Part shown: positions 9,028 through 18,292 of the stretch, one piece after another | Position numbering within the stretch: the first letter of the stretch is position 1 | Layout of the letters: the number at the start of each line of letters is the position of its first letter | Source: Rhizobium rhizogenes NBRC 13257 | Lineage (GTDB): Bacteria; Pseudomonadota; Alphaproteobacteria; Rhizobiales; Rhizobiaceae | Length of the DNA stretch: 64,000 bases | Direction: 5' to 3' | Assembly (NCBI RefSeq): GCF_000696095.1 | Contig: NZ_BAYX01000008.1 | Location: 186,001-250,000, forward strand | Made by a program: the position numbers and the translations under genes | The notes under the pieces: generated by a model | Database searches by the model: none | Told to the model about the DNA's origin: nothing | What the model saw: only the letters and a program-made list of their open reading frames with translations

Positions 9028-9343
9028 TTTCGTATCTCCTGTGTTTGAAGGATAGCCGAAGTTAGATCCCAATAGATAGCCAGGAAAGCCAGGTGTCGGA
9101 CAAAATAAGGACAAATTCGGCCATCCATACTTTCGGAGCTTTTGCATGTTTTTGGCGGCGCGTCGTTCCAAGCCGTTGCGCCGTCGCTAAGGGCCGAATA
9201 AGGTCCACCCCGGTTTCATTCGAGCGATGACGCCTCCCTCGTTTCGCTCCGTCCATCAATGTCATAGGATCCCAGCCGAAAACCGCGCCGCGTTTGACGC
9301 CCTGCGGACCGTCGCTTCGGGATCATGTTCCAGGAGGAAAATC
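9028..9343. other. 316-base divergent intergenic region without a gene
   Basis: This lies between the isochorismatase-like gene (left) and the Gfo/Idh/MocA gene (right), which are read outward. It must hold both promoters. Open frames crossing it have no start signal or family likeness. I see no strong inverted repeat or recognisable operator. Confidence 0.6.
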
Positions 9344-10333
9344 ATGTTGCGTTTCGGAATCTTGTCGACGGCGAAGATTGGCCGCGATCTGGTCGTGCCC
9401 GCCATTCAGGATGCGGAAAATTGCGTTGTGACGGCGGTTGCCAGCCGCGATCTCGCCCGGGCAAGGCAGATGGCTGATCGCTTCTCCGTGCCGCATGCCT
9501 TCGGCTCCTACGAGGAGATGCTGGCCTCCGACAAGATCGATGCCGTCTATATTCCGCTGCCGACGGCGCAGCATGTCGAGTGGACGATCAAGGCGGCGGA
9601 CGCCGGCAAGCATGTGCTCTGCGAAAAACCGATCGCGCTGAAGGCCGAGGAGATCGACAGCCTGATCGCCGCCCGCGACCGCAACAAGGTATTGGTGAGC
9701 GAAGCTTATATGGTGACCTATGCGCCGGTCTGGCGGAAGGTGCGCTCGCTTCTGGCGGATGGCGCCATCGGCCGCCTGCGCCATATCCAGGGCGCCTTCA
9801 CCTATTTCAACCGTGATGCCGGCAACCTGCGCAACATCCCGGCGCTCGGCGGCGGCGGTCTGCCCGATATCGGCGTCTATCCGACGATATCAGCCCGTTT
9901 CGTCACCGGCCGCGAGCCCTTGCGCATCCAGGCGGTCACCGAGCGCGATCCGGAATTCGGCACGGACATCTATTCCAGCGTCAAGGCCGACTTCGGCGAT
10001 TTCGATATGAGCTTCTATATCTCGACGCAGATGGCCAACCGCCAGGTCATGGTCTTCCATGGCACGGAAGGCTTCATCGAAGTGAAGTCCCCCTTCAATG
10101 CCGACCGTTATGGCGCCGAAGAGCTGGAGCTGACCAATCGCAGCCACACGGAATCGCAGATTTTCCGCTTCCCCGACAGCCGCCAGTACAGGCGCGAAGC
10201 AGAAGCCTTCGCGTCCGCCGCTCTCGGCAACAAGGAGGCCGAAGTTGTGTCGCTCGAAAGCTCCAAGCTCAATCAGAAGGTCATCGACGCCATCTATCGC
10301 GCCAGTGAAAAGGATGGATGGGAACCGGTCTGA
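9344..10333 (+). CDS. Gfo/Idh/MocA-family NAD(P)-dependent oxidoreductase
   Basis: 329 residues. The N-terminal Rossmann domain begins RFGILSTAKIGRDLV, and the diagnostic EKP motif is in HVLCEKPIALKAEEID near residue 96, whose Lys acts in catalysis. The C-terminal alpha/beta domain (GGGGLPDIGVYPTISARFVTG) carries the substrate side. Family members oxidise sugars, inositols or dihydrodiols. Start at ATG 9344 with CAGGAGGAAA upstream; the reading from 9227 would add 39 unrelated residues. It ends 9 bases before the convergent GtrA-like gene. Confidence 0.92.
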   Translation: MLRFGILSTAKIGRDLVVPAIQDAENCVVTAVASRDLARARQMADRFSVPHAFGSYEEMLASDKIDAVYIPLPTAQHVEWTIKAADAGKHVLCEKPIALKAEEIDSLIAARDRNKVLVSEAYMVTYAPVWRKVRSLLADGAIGRLRHIQGAFTYFNRDAGNLRNIPALGGGGLPDIGVYPTISARFVTGREPLRIQAVTERDPEFGTDIYSSVKADFGDFDMSFYISTQMANRQVMVFHGTEGFIEVKSPFNADRYGAEELELTNRSHTESQIFRFPDSRQYRREAEAFASAALGNKEAEVVSLESSKLNQKVIDAIYRASEKDGWEPV

Positions 10334-10342
10334 CCCGGAATT

Positions 10343-10729
10343 TCAGGGATTTTGCCGGTGGCGGAAGACGAAGCGCGAATAGCCGAAGAAGCTGAATGCC
10401 GTCGCTGCCGCTGATGCCAGGATCAATGCGATGATCGGCCGCAAGCTCGGCTCGGCGACCAGCAGCGAGCTGAACAGGGCATAGTTCAGCACTGCCGAGG
10501 TCAGGCCGACCGAACCATAGCGGAAGCCTTCGGCCGCCAGCGAGCGGCCGGAACGGCCAAAGGTGAAATTGCGGTTGAGGAACCATGTGGCGAGCAGCGC
10601 GCTCGGTATGGACACCGCCCGGCCGACAAATGGGCCGAAGGGCGTGTACCAAAGCAGCAAATGCAGCACGCCCGCATCGACCACGAAGCCAACGCCGCCG
10701 GCGATCAGGAAGCGAAGAAGCTTCTTCAT
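10343..10729 (-). CDS. GtrA-like membrane protein
   Basis: 128 residues with four predicted membrane segments (FLIAGGVGFVVDAGVLHLLL; AVSIPSALLATWFLNRNFTF; YGSVGLTSAVLNYALF; ALILASAAATAFSFFGYSRFVF). The pattern G-x2-x2-D at the start and F-NRNFTF followed by a final FGYSRFVF is the GtrA signature. The family is thought to flip or handle polyprenyl-linked sugars in cell-surface glycosylation. Its ATG overlaps the stop of the GT2 gene by 4 bases, so both are made from one message, matching the usual GtrA-GtrB pairing. Confidence 0.93.
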   Translation of the reverse strand: MKKLLRFLIAGGVGFVVDAGVLHLLLWYTPFGPFVGRAVSIPSALLATWFLNRNFTFGRSGRSLAAEGFRYGSVGLTSAVLNYALFSSLLVAEPSLRPIIALILASAAATAFSFFGYSRFVFRHRQNP

Positions 10730-11739
10730 GCAGCCTTGGCCCTTTTTCTCCGGCTTGCCGGCTTCTCGTGTTTCGTCATGTAGACCGTTTGCTCATCATC
10801 AATCCGGTGAGATGCGGGCTTGGCCAGGCTCATATAGTGAATGCGAAGCTGTTCGGCACGGGCACGGGCGACCGAGTCGAGGATCAGCCCGGCGGTGAAC
10901 AGCATGAAGGAAATCATCATCAGCGCCATGGAGAGCACCCAGGTCGGCATGCGCAAGACCTGGCCGGTCTCGAAATATTCAACGAAGACCGGGATCATGA
11001 AGCCGATGCTCATCTCCATGGAAATGGCGCCCAGAATGCCGAAGAAGGCGAAGGGCCGCGTTTCCTTCATCAGCATCGCGAACATCCAGAGGATCTTCCA
11101 GCCGTCGCGGAAGGTCGACAGCTTGGAATGCGACCCCTCCGGCCGGCGACCGTAGTCGAGCTCCAGCTCGCTGACCGGCAGCTTCAGCCGGGAGGCATGC
11201 ACCGACATTTCCGTCTCGATCTCGAAGCCGCCGGAGACGGCCGGGAAGCTCTTGACGAAGCGGCGGGAGAAAGCGCGGTAGCCGGAGAAGATGTCGGTGA
11301 AATCGGGGCCGAAGATGGTGCGGTAAAGCCAGTTGAAGATGCGGTTGCCGAAGGCATGTCCCTGGCGGCCGGCATCGTCGTGGACGCCGCGGCGCGTGCC
11401 CACCACCATATCGGAGCCTTCGGTCAGAAGCGTGCGGATCAGCTCCTCCGCATCGTCAGGCGCATAGGTGCCGTCGCCATCGGCCATGAGATAGATGTCG
11501 GCGTCGATATCGGCGAACATGCGGCGCACCACATGCCCTTTGCCCTGCCGGCGCTCGCGCACGACTGTTGCGCCCGCGAGCATGGCGTGCAGCGCCGTGG
11601 TGTCGGTGGAATTGTTGTCGTAGACGTAGATGCCGGCCTGTGGCAGTGCCTTGCGAAAGCCACGGACGACGTCGCCGATCGTGGCGGCTTCATTATAGCA
11701 GGGCAGGAGGACGGCGATGTTCAGCTTCTCGTTCCACAT
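10726..11739 (-). CDS. GT2-family (GtrB/dolichol-phosphate-mannose synthase-like) glycosyltransferase
   Basis: 337 residues. The N-terminal GT-A domain shows IAVLLPCYNEAATIGDVV, YDNNSTDTT and the metal-binding DxD in LMADGDGTYAPDDA. C-terminal hydrophobic segments (about 225-250 and 265-290: PFAFFGILGAISMEMSIGF and MALMMISFMLFTAGLIL) anchor it in the inner membrane. It probably charges undecaprenyl phosphate with a sugar for the GtrA partner and a GT-C transferase such as the product of the gene at 11971. Start ATG 11739; an in-frame start at 11772 is possible, as neither has a strong ribosome site. Confidence 0.9.
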   Translation of the reverse strand: MWNEKLNIAVLLPCYNEAATIGDVVRGFRKALPQAGIYVYDNNSTDTTALHAMLAGATVVRERRQGKGHVVRRMFADIDADIYLMADGDGTYAPDDAEELIRTLLTEGSDMVVGTRRGVHDDAGRQGHAFGNRIFNWLYRTIFGPDFTDIFSGYRAFSRRFVKSFPAVSGGFEIETEMSVHASRLKLPVSELELDYGRRPEGSHSKLSTFRDGWKILWMFAMLMKETRPFAFFGILGAISMEMSIGFMIPVFVEYFETGQVLRMPTWVLSMALMMISFMLFTAGLILDSVARARAEQLRIHYMSLAKPASHRIDDEQTVYMTKHEKPASRRKRAKAA

Positions 11740-11970
11740 GGTCTCTGGCCAGTTCCTACGCGTGACTTTCACTTGCGACCTATTGGACGAGAACCTATCC
11801 CGTTGCGCGTTAATAAGACCCTAGGGCTGTGGGCGAAAAATGGCAGGTTGCGGCTTGCGAGGGAACATTATCGTGATATTTGCAGCCGCATTGCCCCGCT
11901 TTACGCTTTCTTGATTGCCAGCGGTTAGCGTGGCGCCCCGGATGTCCTTCGAATACGGGGTTTTATCGAG

Positions 11971-13797
11971 ATGGCGCAGACGCTGACAGTAACGCGCGGA
12001 GCGGCCGTTACGGCGCAAACGGAAGTACCGTCGCTCTGGTCGCGGCCGAGGCTCGTCGCGCTGATCTACACGCTCTTCACCATCGTCGTGCTGCTGATCT
12101 TCAATCGCCATGCCACCGACTATGTCGGCCCCGACAATGATGACGTCATGCGCCTGGTCGAAGTGCGCGATCTCCTTGGCGGCCAGGGCTGGTTCGACAT
12201 GATGCAATATCGCCTCGGCCTTGATGGCGGGACGCTGATGCACTGGTCGCGCTTCATCGACCTGCCGATCGCCAGCTTGATTGCCTTCTTCCGGCTGTTT
12301 CTCGCGCCGGAAAGCGCGGAAGCGGCGGCGCTCACTGTCTGGCCGCTGATGCTGGTATTGCCGTTGATGGCCTTCATGGGGCTTGCCGGCCGCCGGATCG
12401 CCGGCGTCGAGGGCATGCATTTCTCGCTGATCCTGACGACGCTCTTCGTGCTGACGTCCCGCCGCTTCATGCCGGGCTCGATCGATCATGACAATGTGCA
12501 GCTCGGTCTCGTCGCGCTCTCCGTCGCCATGCTGGCGGACGAGAGCTACCGTCCGCGCAATTTCGCCATTGCTGCGATTGCCCTTGCCATCGCGCTCGGC
12601 ATCGGCGCGGAGACGACGCCCTTCGTCGCCGTCGCCTGCATGGCCGTCGCCGGTCTCTGGGCCTGGGATGGCGAGGTCTTCGCGCCCGCCGCCCGCGCCT
12701 TCGCCCTGACGCTGACCATTGCCGTCAGCGCTGCCTTCTTCGCGCTGGTGCCGCCGCATCTCTATTCCGCAGTCACCTGCGACAACCTCTCGCTCGGCTT
12801 CTACAGCATCACCAGCGTCGGCGGCGCCGGCCTGCTGCTGTCGGCGCTGTTTGCCAGCCGCCTGCCGCGGCCGTGGCGCCTGGCGGTACTGGCGGCCAAT
12901 GGCGCCGCCGTCTTCGCGACGACCCTGGTGATCGCGCCGCAATGCCTGCGTAATCCGCTCGCCGATCTCGACCCGATGCTGGTGCAGCTCTGGCTGAACA
13001 AGGTCACCGAGGCGCAGTCGATTTTCTCACTGACGCAACATCAGCCGGAAACGCTCGGCGCCTTCTACTTTACCGGCTTGCTGGCGATCCTGCTTTGTGT
13101 TTTCCGCATGCTACGCGGCGAGCGCGTCCGGCTGCATGCGGTTCTCCTGGCCCTGGTCGCCGTCAACTGGATCATCGCGCTGGTGCAGGTGCGCGGGGCG
13201 GAGTTTTCCAATCTGCTCGCCATTCCGCCGCTCGCCATCCTGCTGGCTGAGCTTCGCCGCGTTTCCGCCGCCGACACGAAGAATGTTCGCGCCGCCGTGA
13301 TGTATGTTGTCGTCACGCTGCTTTCCGTACCGGCTGTCTGGGCCGTCGGCGGTGCGCTTGCCAAGAATGGGGTCACAAACAGTTTCGCTGCCAATGTGGA
13401 CGAGACGGGAGACTGCGCCTCAAGGGAAGCCTTTGCGCCGATCGCCGGTCTCGCCCCCGGCGTCGTTTCCGCGCCGTCGAATATGGGCTCGCCCCTTCTG
13501 CGCTTCACGCCACATCGCACGCTCTCAGGTCCCTATCATCGCGATCCCGATGGGATGCTCACCGAACTGCATATCGGCCTTGCCGAGCCGAAGGAGGCGG
13601 AAGCCTTTCTGCGCGGCGCGCATGTGACGTTGCTTGCCTTTTGCCCCGGGGACCCGCAGGTGCAGGAAGTTTCGGAGCTGAAGCCGGAGGGACTCTATGC
13701 CCAGCTCGGCAAGGGTCATGTGCCCGCCTATCTGGAGCCGATCCCGGCAGCGGCGAAGTCGGACGTGCGGTTCTTCCGGTTCAAGCCGCAGGATTGA
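11971..13797 (+). CDS. Polytopic GT-C/STT3-like membrane protein, probable glycosyltransferase
   Basis: 608 residues with about ten membrane segments between residues 28 and 470, then a soluble tail. The first external loop has DNDDVMRLVEVRDLLGGQGW followed by HWSRFIDLP, the acidic pair and flanking residues seen in GT-C enzymes of the STT3/GT39 type, which take sugar from a polyprenyl-phosphate carrier in the periplasm. A second acidic patch is GSIDHDN near residue 170. The divergent GT2/GtrA pair is the natural source of its lipid-linked donor. Acceptor unknown. Intergenic distance to the divergent GT2 is 231 bases. Confidence 0.72.
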   Translation: MAQTLTVTRGAAVTAQTEVPSLWSRPRLVALIYTLFTIVVLLIFNRHATDYVGPDNDDVMRLVEVRDLLGGQGWFDMMQYRLGLDGGTLMHWSRFIDLPIASLIAFFRLFLAPESAEAAALTVWPLMLVLPLMAFMGLAGRRIAGVEGMHFSLILTTLFVLTSRRFMPGSIDHDNVQLGLVALSVAMLADESYRPRNFAIAAIALAIALGIGAETTPFVAVACMAVAGLWAWDGEVFAPAARAFALTLTIAVSAAFFALVPPHLYSAVTCDNLSLGFYSITSVGGAGLLLSALFASRLPRPWRLAVLAANGAAVFATTLVIAPQCLRNPLADLDPMLVQLWLNKVTEAQSIFSLTQHQPETLGAFYFTGLLAILLCVFRMLRGERVRLHAVLLALVAVNWIIALVQVRGAEFSNLLAIPPLAILLAELRRVSAADTKNVRAAVMYVVVTLLSVPAVWAVGGALAKNGVTNSFAANVDETGDCASREAFAPIAGLAPGVVSAPSNMGSPLLRFTPHRTLSGPYHRDPDGMLTELHIGLAEPKEAEAFLRGAHVTLLAFCPGDPQVQEVSELKPEGLYAQLGKGHVPAYLEPIPAAAKSDVRFFRFKPQD

Positions 13798-13806
13798 ACG
13801 TGCCGT

Positions 13807-14037
13807 TCAGGCCCGTCGCTGGTGTTCCAGCACGTCGAGCGTGATGAGGTAACCGATAAAGCCGAGATTGTAGCCGCCGAGCGCGATGAACAATGTTGTC
13901 AGCGGCGGTGGAACCATCGAGACGGCGACGGCTGCCATGAAGGCGACGCTCACCAGGGCCGCGCCCAGGATCGAGACGATCGCCGAGCGCTGTAGGCCGG
14001 CGGCAATTCCAATGATCGTGGCGGTTACGAATATCAT
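13807..14037 (-). CDS. Small membrane protein of unknown function
   Basis: 76 residues, almost entirely hydrophobic, with two or three membrane segments (VTATIIGIAAGL; AIVSILGAALVSVAFMAAVAVSMV; TTLFIALGGYNLGFIGYLITL) and a basic C-terminus HQRRA. A strong AGGAGGTGG lies at 14042-14050, just before ATG 14037, which supports real translation. The gene converges on the GT-C gene with a 9-base gap. Its role is unknown. Confidence 0.72.
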   Translation of the reverse strand: MIFVTATIIGIAAGLQRSAIVSILGAALVSVAFMAAVAVSMVPPPLTTLFIALGGYNLGFIGYLITLDVLEHQRRA

Positions 14038-14224
14038 CGCTCCACCTCCTCTTTACCAAGAACCAGTTTGCACAGAATTACACGGGGATGGCTAAGAAAG
14101 GCTTTGTGGATAGGGTTAACGTCTGATGAAGTCTCACTTCGCCACGGGTCCTATTGGACGTGCAAAGGACGCAGCGGCACTTTTTGAATCTCCGCATTTT
14201 CGGCAAGTTCGGATAAAAGACCGT

Positions 14225-15841
14225 ATGAGCAGCTTCTTTGAGAATGATTCGCCGTCGAATCTTGCGGAATACTCCGTCTCGGAATTGTCCGGGTCGATCA
14301 AGCGCACCGTCGAGAGCGCCTTTGATCAGGTGCGCGTGCGCGGTGAAATCTCCGGCTATCGCGGGCCCCATTCTTCCGGCCACGCCTATTTTTCGCTGAA
14401 GGACGACCGCGCCCGCATCGACGCGGTGATCTGGAAAGGCACATTTTCGAAGCTGAAATTCCGCCCCGAGGAGGGAATGGAAGTCATCGCCACCGGCAAG
14501 GTGACGACCTTCCCCGGCTCCTCGAAATACCAGATCGTCATCGAAACGCTGGAACCGGCCGGTGCCGGCGCGCTGATGGCGCTGCTCGAAGAGCGCAAGC
14601 GCAAGCTCGGTGCCGAAGGCCTGTTCGATGCCGAGCGCAAGCGCCGGCTCCCGTTCATGCCCAAGGTGATCGGCGTCGTCACCTCGCCGACCGGCGCGGT
14701 CATCCGCGATATCCTGCACCGCATCTCCGATCGTTTCCCCGTGCATGTCCTGGTCTGGCCGGTGAAGGTGCAGGGGGAGGGTTCGGGCGACGAGGTCGCG
14801 AACGCCATCCGTGGTTTCAACGAATTTGAGCCTGGTGGCCTGCTGCCGCGTCCGGACGTGCTGATCGTCGCCCGTGGCGGCGGCAGCCTTGAGGATCTCT
14901 GGAGCTTCAACGACGAGGCGGTGGTGCGCGCTGCCGCTGCAAGTGAAATCCCGCTGATCTCCGCCGTCGGTCACGAGACCGACTGGACGCTGATCGACTA
15001 TGCCGCCGATGTGCGCGCGCCGACGCCGACCGGAGCCGCTGAAATGGCCGTGCCGGTCAAGGCCGATCTGGAAGCGCAGCTCGCAAGCTTTGCCGCCCGC
15101 CTGCAGGGAGGCGTGAGCAGGCAGATGGACCAGCGCCGGCAGGCGGTGCGCGCGCTGCTGCGCGCGCTTCCCTCGCTCGACCAGCTTCTGGCCCTGCCGC
15201 GCCGCCGCTTCGATGAGGCGGCTTCCGGCCTCGGTCGCGGGCTCGAGCTGAATACGCTCAACAAGCGCCGCACCTTTGAGCGTGCCGCCTCGCATCTGCG
15301 GCCCGATGTCCTGTCGAACCGCATCGTGGAGCGGCGTCAGATGCTGAGCGAGCGGATGACCCGCGCCGAGCGCACCATCGAGCGGATGATCGACCGCGCC
15401 CGCGCCCGCATCGGCCGCGCCGACGCGGTTTTCGCGACGCTGCCCTCGCGGCTGGAGACGCAGACCGGACGTGCCCGCGATCTGCTCGGCAATCTTTCCC
15501 GCCGCACCGATACGGCGATCCGACATCAGCTGGTGCGAGCGCGTGGTGAACTGGCGGCGCAGGAGCGCGTGCTGCAATCGCTCTCCTACAAGAACGTGCT
15601 GAAGCGCGGCTATGCCGTGGTGCGTGACGAGGCCGACCGGCCGGTGTCGCTGGCCGCGGCGCTCGCCACTGGTGCGGCAATCTCAATCGAATTCGCCGAC
15701 GGTCGTGTCGGCGCAGTCACCGGAGACAATTCCGTCGCCCCAGCACCCACGGAGACGCCGACCGGCGTGCCGCCACAGAAGAAGCGCGTTGCGAAACCGG
15801 CCGGTTCCGCCGATCCGTCGAACCAGGGCAGCCTGTTCTAA
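14225..15841 (+). CDS. xseA: Exodeoxyribonuclease VII large subunit
   Basis: 538 residues. The N-terminal OB-fold (residues about 10-115: EYSVSELSGSIKRTVE, GEISGYRGPHSSGHAYFSLKD) binds single-stranded DNA. The nuclease core carries KVIGVVTSPTGAVIRDI, the LIVARGGGSLEDLW block and SAVGHETDWTLIDYAADVRAPTPTGAAE, followed by long coiled-coil helices (about 280-440) that hold the small subunits. The enzyme degrades single-stranded DNA in both directions as part of repair. The C-terminus has a low-complexity Pro/Thr tail before GSLF. Start at 14225 (MSSFFEND); the upstream in-frame start would add 33 non-conserved residues. Its stop overlaps the next gene by one base (TAATG). Confidence 0.97.
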   Translation: MSSFFENDSPSNLAEYSVSELSGSIKRTVESAFDQVRVRGEISGYRGPHSSGHAYFSLKDDRARIDAVIWKGTFSKLKFRPEEGMEVIATGKVTTFPGSSKYQIVIETLEPAGAGALMALLEERKRKLGAEGLFDAERKRRLPFMPKVIGVVTSPTGAVIRDILHRISDRFPVHVLVWPVKVQGEGSGDEVANAIRGFNEFEPGGLLPRPDVLIVARGGGSLEDLWSFNDEAVVRAAAASEIPLISAVGHETDWTLIDYAADVRAPTPTGAAEMAVPVKADLEAQLASFAARLQGGVSRQMDQRRQAVRALLRALPSLDQLLALPRRRFDEAASGLGRGLELNTLNKRRTFERAASHLRPDVLSNRIVERRQMLSERMTRAERTIERMIDRARARIGRADAVFATLPSRLETQTGRARDLLGNLSRRTDTAIRHQLVRARGELAAQERVLQSLSYKNVLKRGYAVVRDEADRPVSLAAALATGAAISIEFADGRVGAVTGDNSVAPAPTETPTGVPPQKKRVAKPAGSADPSNQGSLF

Positions 15842-16431
15842 TGCGCATCCTGCTGGTTCTGGCCCATCCGCTGGAGGATAGTTTTGCCGCAGCGGTGGCG
15901 AAAACGGCAAAGGAGACGCTCGTAGCCGGCGGGCATCAGGTCGACCTGCTCGATCTCTATCGCGAGGGCTTCGATCCGCGCCTCTCCGAGGCCGAGCGGC
16001 GCGGTTATTTCGATCAGCCCTACGACACCGCCGGCGTCGCGGATATCGTTGCGAGGCTACAGGCGGCCGATGGGCTGATACTGGTCTTTCCGCAATGGTG
16101 GTTCAATTTTCCGGCCATCCTCAAGGGCTTCTTCGATCGCGCCTTCGCGCCCGGCATCGCTTTCAGCCACGATGCCGCCGGCGGCCGTATCGTGCCGAAA
16201 CTCACCAATATCCGCTTGTTCTGGGCGCTGACGACGACCGGCTCGCCCTGGTGGATCGTCCATTTCTATATGGGCAACCCGGTGCGCCGCCTGCTGAAGC
16301 GCGGCATTGCCGCCTTCTGCGCCAAGCAGCTCGATTTCCGCATGCTGACCCTGCACGACATGGACCGCGTCAGTGAAGCTGGGCATCTGGCTCATCTCGC
16401 TCGGGTCAGGGCGGCTCTGGCCGCCCTCTAG
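15841..16431 (+). CDS. NAD(P)H-dependent flavodoxin-fold oxidoreductase
   Basis: 196 residues of the NQO1/MdaB/KefF flavoprotein family. MRILLVLAHPLEDSF is the FMN/FAD phosphate-binding start, and LILVFPQWWFNFPAILKGFFDRAF is the hallmark flavin-isoalloxazine segment. It performs two-electron reduction of quinones or similar electrophiles. The ATG shares one base with the xseA stop (TAATG), implying coupled translation with xseA. It converges with the M29 aminopeptidase 12 bases away. Confidence 0.92.
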   Translation: MRILLVLAHPLEDSFAAAVAKTAKETLVAGGHQVDLLDLYREGFDPRLSEAERRGYFDQPYDTAGVADIVARLQAADGLILVFPQWWFNFPAILKGFFDRAFAPGIAFSHDAAGGRIVPKLTNIRLFWALTTTGSPWWIVHFYMGNPVRRLLKRGIAAFCAKQLDFRMLTLHDMDRVSEAGHLAHLARVRAALAAL

Positions 16432-16443
16432 TTCCGTCCTTGC

Positions 16444-17694
16444 TTACGCCCACTCACCCTTGCGCATGACCGGCACGCTGGAGCCATCCGGCTTGATGCC
16501 GTCGATGTCGACCTTGTCAGAGCCGATCATCCAGTCGATGTGGATCAGGCTGGAATTGCCGCCCTGCGCCGTGATCTGTTCCTGGCTGAGCGTTGCGCCG
16601 TCGACGAAGCACTTGGAGTAGCACTGGCCGAGCGCGATGTGGCAGGAGGCGTTTTCGTCGAACAGCGTGTTGTAGAACAGAATGCCGCTGGCCGAGATCG
16701 GCGAGGAATGCGGCACCAGCGCCACTTCGCCGAGCCGGCGTGCGCCCTCGTCGGTGTCGAGCACCTTGTTCAGCACCTCTTCGCCACGCGTTGCCTTGGC
16801 CTCGACAATGCGCCCGCCTTCGAAGCGCACCTGGATATTGTCGATCAGCGTGCCCTGATGCGACAGCGGCTTGGTCGAGGAGACATGGCCTTCGACGCGC
16901 AGCGCATGCGGCGTGGTGAAGACCTCTTCCGTCGGGATGTTGGGGTTGCAGGTGATGCCGTTCTTGGCCGTCGAAGCGCCGCCATGCCATTCATGACCAT
17001 CGGCAAGGCCGACCTTCAGGTTGGTGCCCGGACCCTGGAAATGCAGCGTGGCGAAGCGCTGGCCGTTCATCCATTCCGACCGCTTGCGCAGATTGGCATT
17101 GTGCTCGGCCCAGGCGGCCACCGGGTCCTCGACATCGACGCGCGAAGCCGAGAAGATCGCCTTGGCAAGCTTGGCAACGGCAATCACTTCCGGATCGTCC
17201 GGGAAGACCAGTTTGGCCCAGGAAGGGTTCGGGTAGGAGACGATGTTCCAGTTGATGTCGAAATTGGAGATCTTTTCCAGCGCCGGTTTGTAGGCGGCCG
17301 AATTGGCGCGGTTGGCGCGCGCCACCTTGGCCGGATCCTGGCCGGAGAGCAGCATCGGATTGTCGCCGGAAATGGCGAGCCGCGCAGTATTGTTGGCAAA
17401 GGCCTTGCCCATGCCTTCATAGAGCCAGCTCGCCGCGCGATCGAAGCTCTCGTCATGGCCGTATTCGTAACGGGCGAGCGTGGTTTCCTCGTCCGAGTAA
17501 AAAGTTGAGACGAGCCCCGCGCCGGCCTTGTAGGCCTCGCGCGTGATCAGCCGCACCAACGGCATCGCCGCGACCGGCGCGGTGACGAGAAGATCCTGGC
17601 CCCCCTGCAATTGCAGCCCGACCTTCACGGCCACTTCGGCAAGCTTTTCCAGCTTGGCGGTATCGACGGGATGGTGGTTGGAGGCTGACGTCAT
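16444..17694 (-). CDS. M29-family aminopeptidase
   Basis: 416 residues, full family length (AmpS/PepS/AmpT). Metal ligands are visible as Glu in PTEEVFTTP, Glu in LGEVALVP, His in FDENASCHIALG, and the His-x-Asp of LIHIDWMIG. The conserved Tyr is in LFYNTLFD. These are cytoplasmic, two-metal aminopeptidases with broad substrate range that clear oligopeptides. The first 70 residues contain the usual N-terminal domain (VGLQLQGGQDLLVTAPVAA). The gene stands alone, 94 bases downstream of ybaK's 3' end region. Confidence 0.95.
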   Translation of the reverse strand: MTSASNHHPVDTAKLEKLAEVAVKVGLQLQGGQDLLVTAPVAAMPLVRLITREAYKAGAGLVSTFYSDEETTLARYEYGHDESFDRAASWLYEGMGKAFANNTARLAISGDNPMLLSGQDPAKVARANRANSAAYKPALEKISNFDINWNIVSYPNPSWAKLVFPDDPEVIAVAKLAKAIFSASRVDVEDPVAAWAEHNANLRKRSEWMNGQRFATLHFQGPGTNLKVGLADGHEWHGGASTAKNGITCNPNIPTEEVFTTPHALRVEGHVSSTKPLSHQGTLIDNIQVRFEGGRIVEAKATRGEEVLNKVLDTDEGARRLGEVALVPHSSPISASGILFYNTLFDENASCHIALGQCYSKCFVDGATLSQEQITAQGGNSSLIHIDWMIGSDKVDIDGIKPDGSSVPVMRKGEWA

Positions 17695-17788
17695 GGCAAA
17701 ACCTGCGTGCTGGGAATCGGAAAACGGTCCTCAGACTTAGACCGGTTTGCGGTGAAAATGAAGGCAGTTTGTCTGCCGCAGCGATTGA

Positions 17789-18262
17789 TCAGGCGATCAG
17801 CGGCGCCGCATTGGCCTTCAGAACCCTGAGCGCGTCCTGAGGGCTCAATCGAACCTGAAGGCCGCGCTGGCCGCCGTTGATATAGACGTATGATTCGGTC
17901 ATTGCCTGCGCTTCGATCGCAGTCGGCACGATCTTCTTCTGGCCGAAAGGGCTGATGCCGCCGACATGATAGCCCGTCAGCCGCTCGGCATCGACGGGCT
18001 TCATCATGCCAGCCGATTTGCCACCGAAAGCGGCGGCAAGCTTCTTCATGCTGACTTCATGGTCGGAAGGCACGACCACGCAAACCGGCTTGCCATCCAC
18101 CTCCGCCATCAGCGTCTTCAACACCCGATGCGGTTCTTCGCCCAAAGCTTCCGCCGCCTGCATGCCGACGCGCTCGGCATTGGGATCGTAGTCATAGGCG
18201 TGAACCGTGAAGGCGACCTTGGCCTGGGTCAGCACTTGCGTGGCGCGGGTGGTCTTGGACAT
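17789..18262 (-). CDS. ybaK: Cys-tRNA(Pro)/Cys-tRNA(Cys) deacylase YbaK
   Basis: 157 residues, normal size. The single YbaK/ProX editing domain shows RVLKTLMAEVDGKPVCVVVPSD, the catalytic Lys region KLAAAFGGKSAGMM, and the C-terminal GGISPFGQKK followed by YVYINGGQRGLQVRLSP. The enzyme removes cysteine wrongly loaded onto tRNA-Pro. It is 30 bases downstream of the ribbon-helix-helix gene on the same strand and could be read through from that operon. Confidence 0.94.
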   Translation of the reverse strand: MSKTTRATQVLTQAKVAFTVHAYDYDPNAERVGMQAAEALGEEPHRVLKTLMAEVDGKPVCVVVPSDHEVSMKKLAAAFGGKSAGMMKPVDAERLTGYHVGGISPFGQKKIVPTAIEAQAMTESYVYINGGQRGLQVRLSPQDALRVLKANAAPLIA

Positions 18263-18292
18263 GCGGATACCAATGTGTTTAACAGTATGAGT

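Noticed and set aside
10585..11928. Plus-strand frame of 447 codons opposite the GT2 gene
   Set aside because: Shadow of the glycosyltransferase and its promoter; no conserved motifs.
11821..12942. Minus-strand 373-codon frame opposite the GT-C gene
   Set aside because: Shadow; low-complexity Gln/Arg/Asp-rich sequence.
14078..15577. Minus-strand frame of 499 codons over xseA
   Set aside because: Antisense shadow of a clear exonuclease VII gene; no family likeness and no ribosome site.
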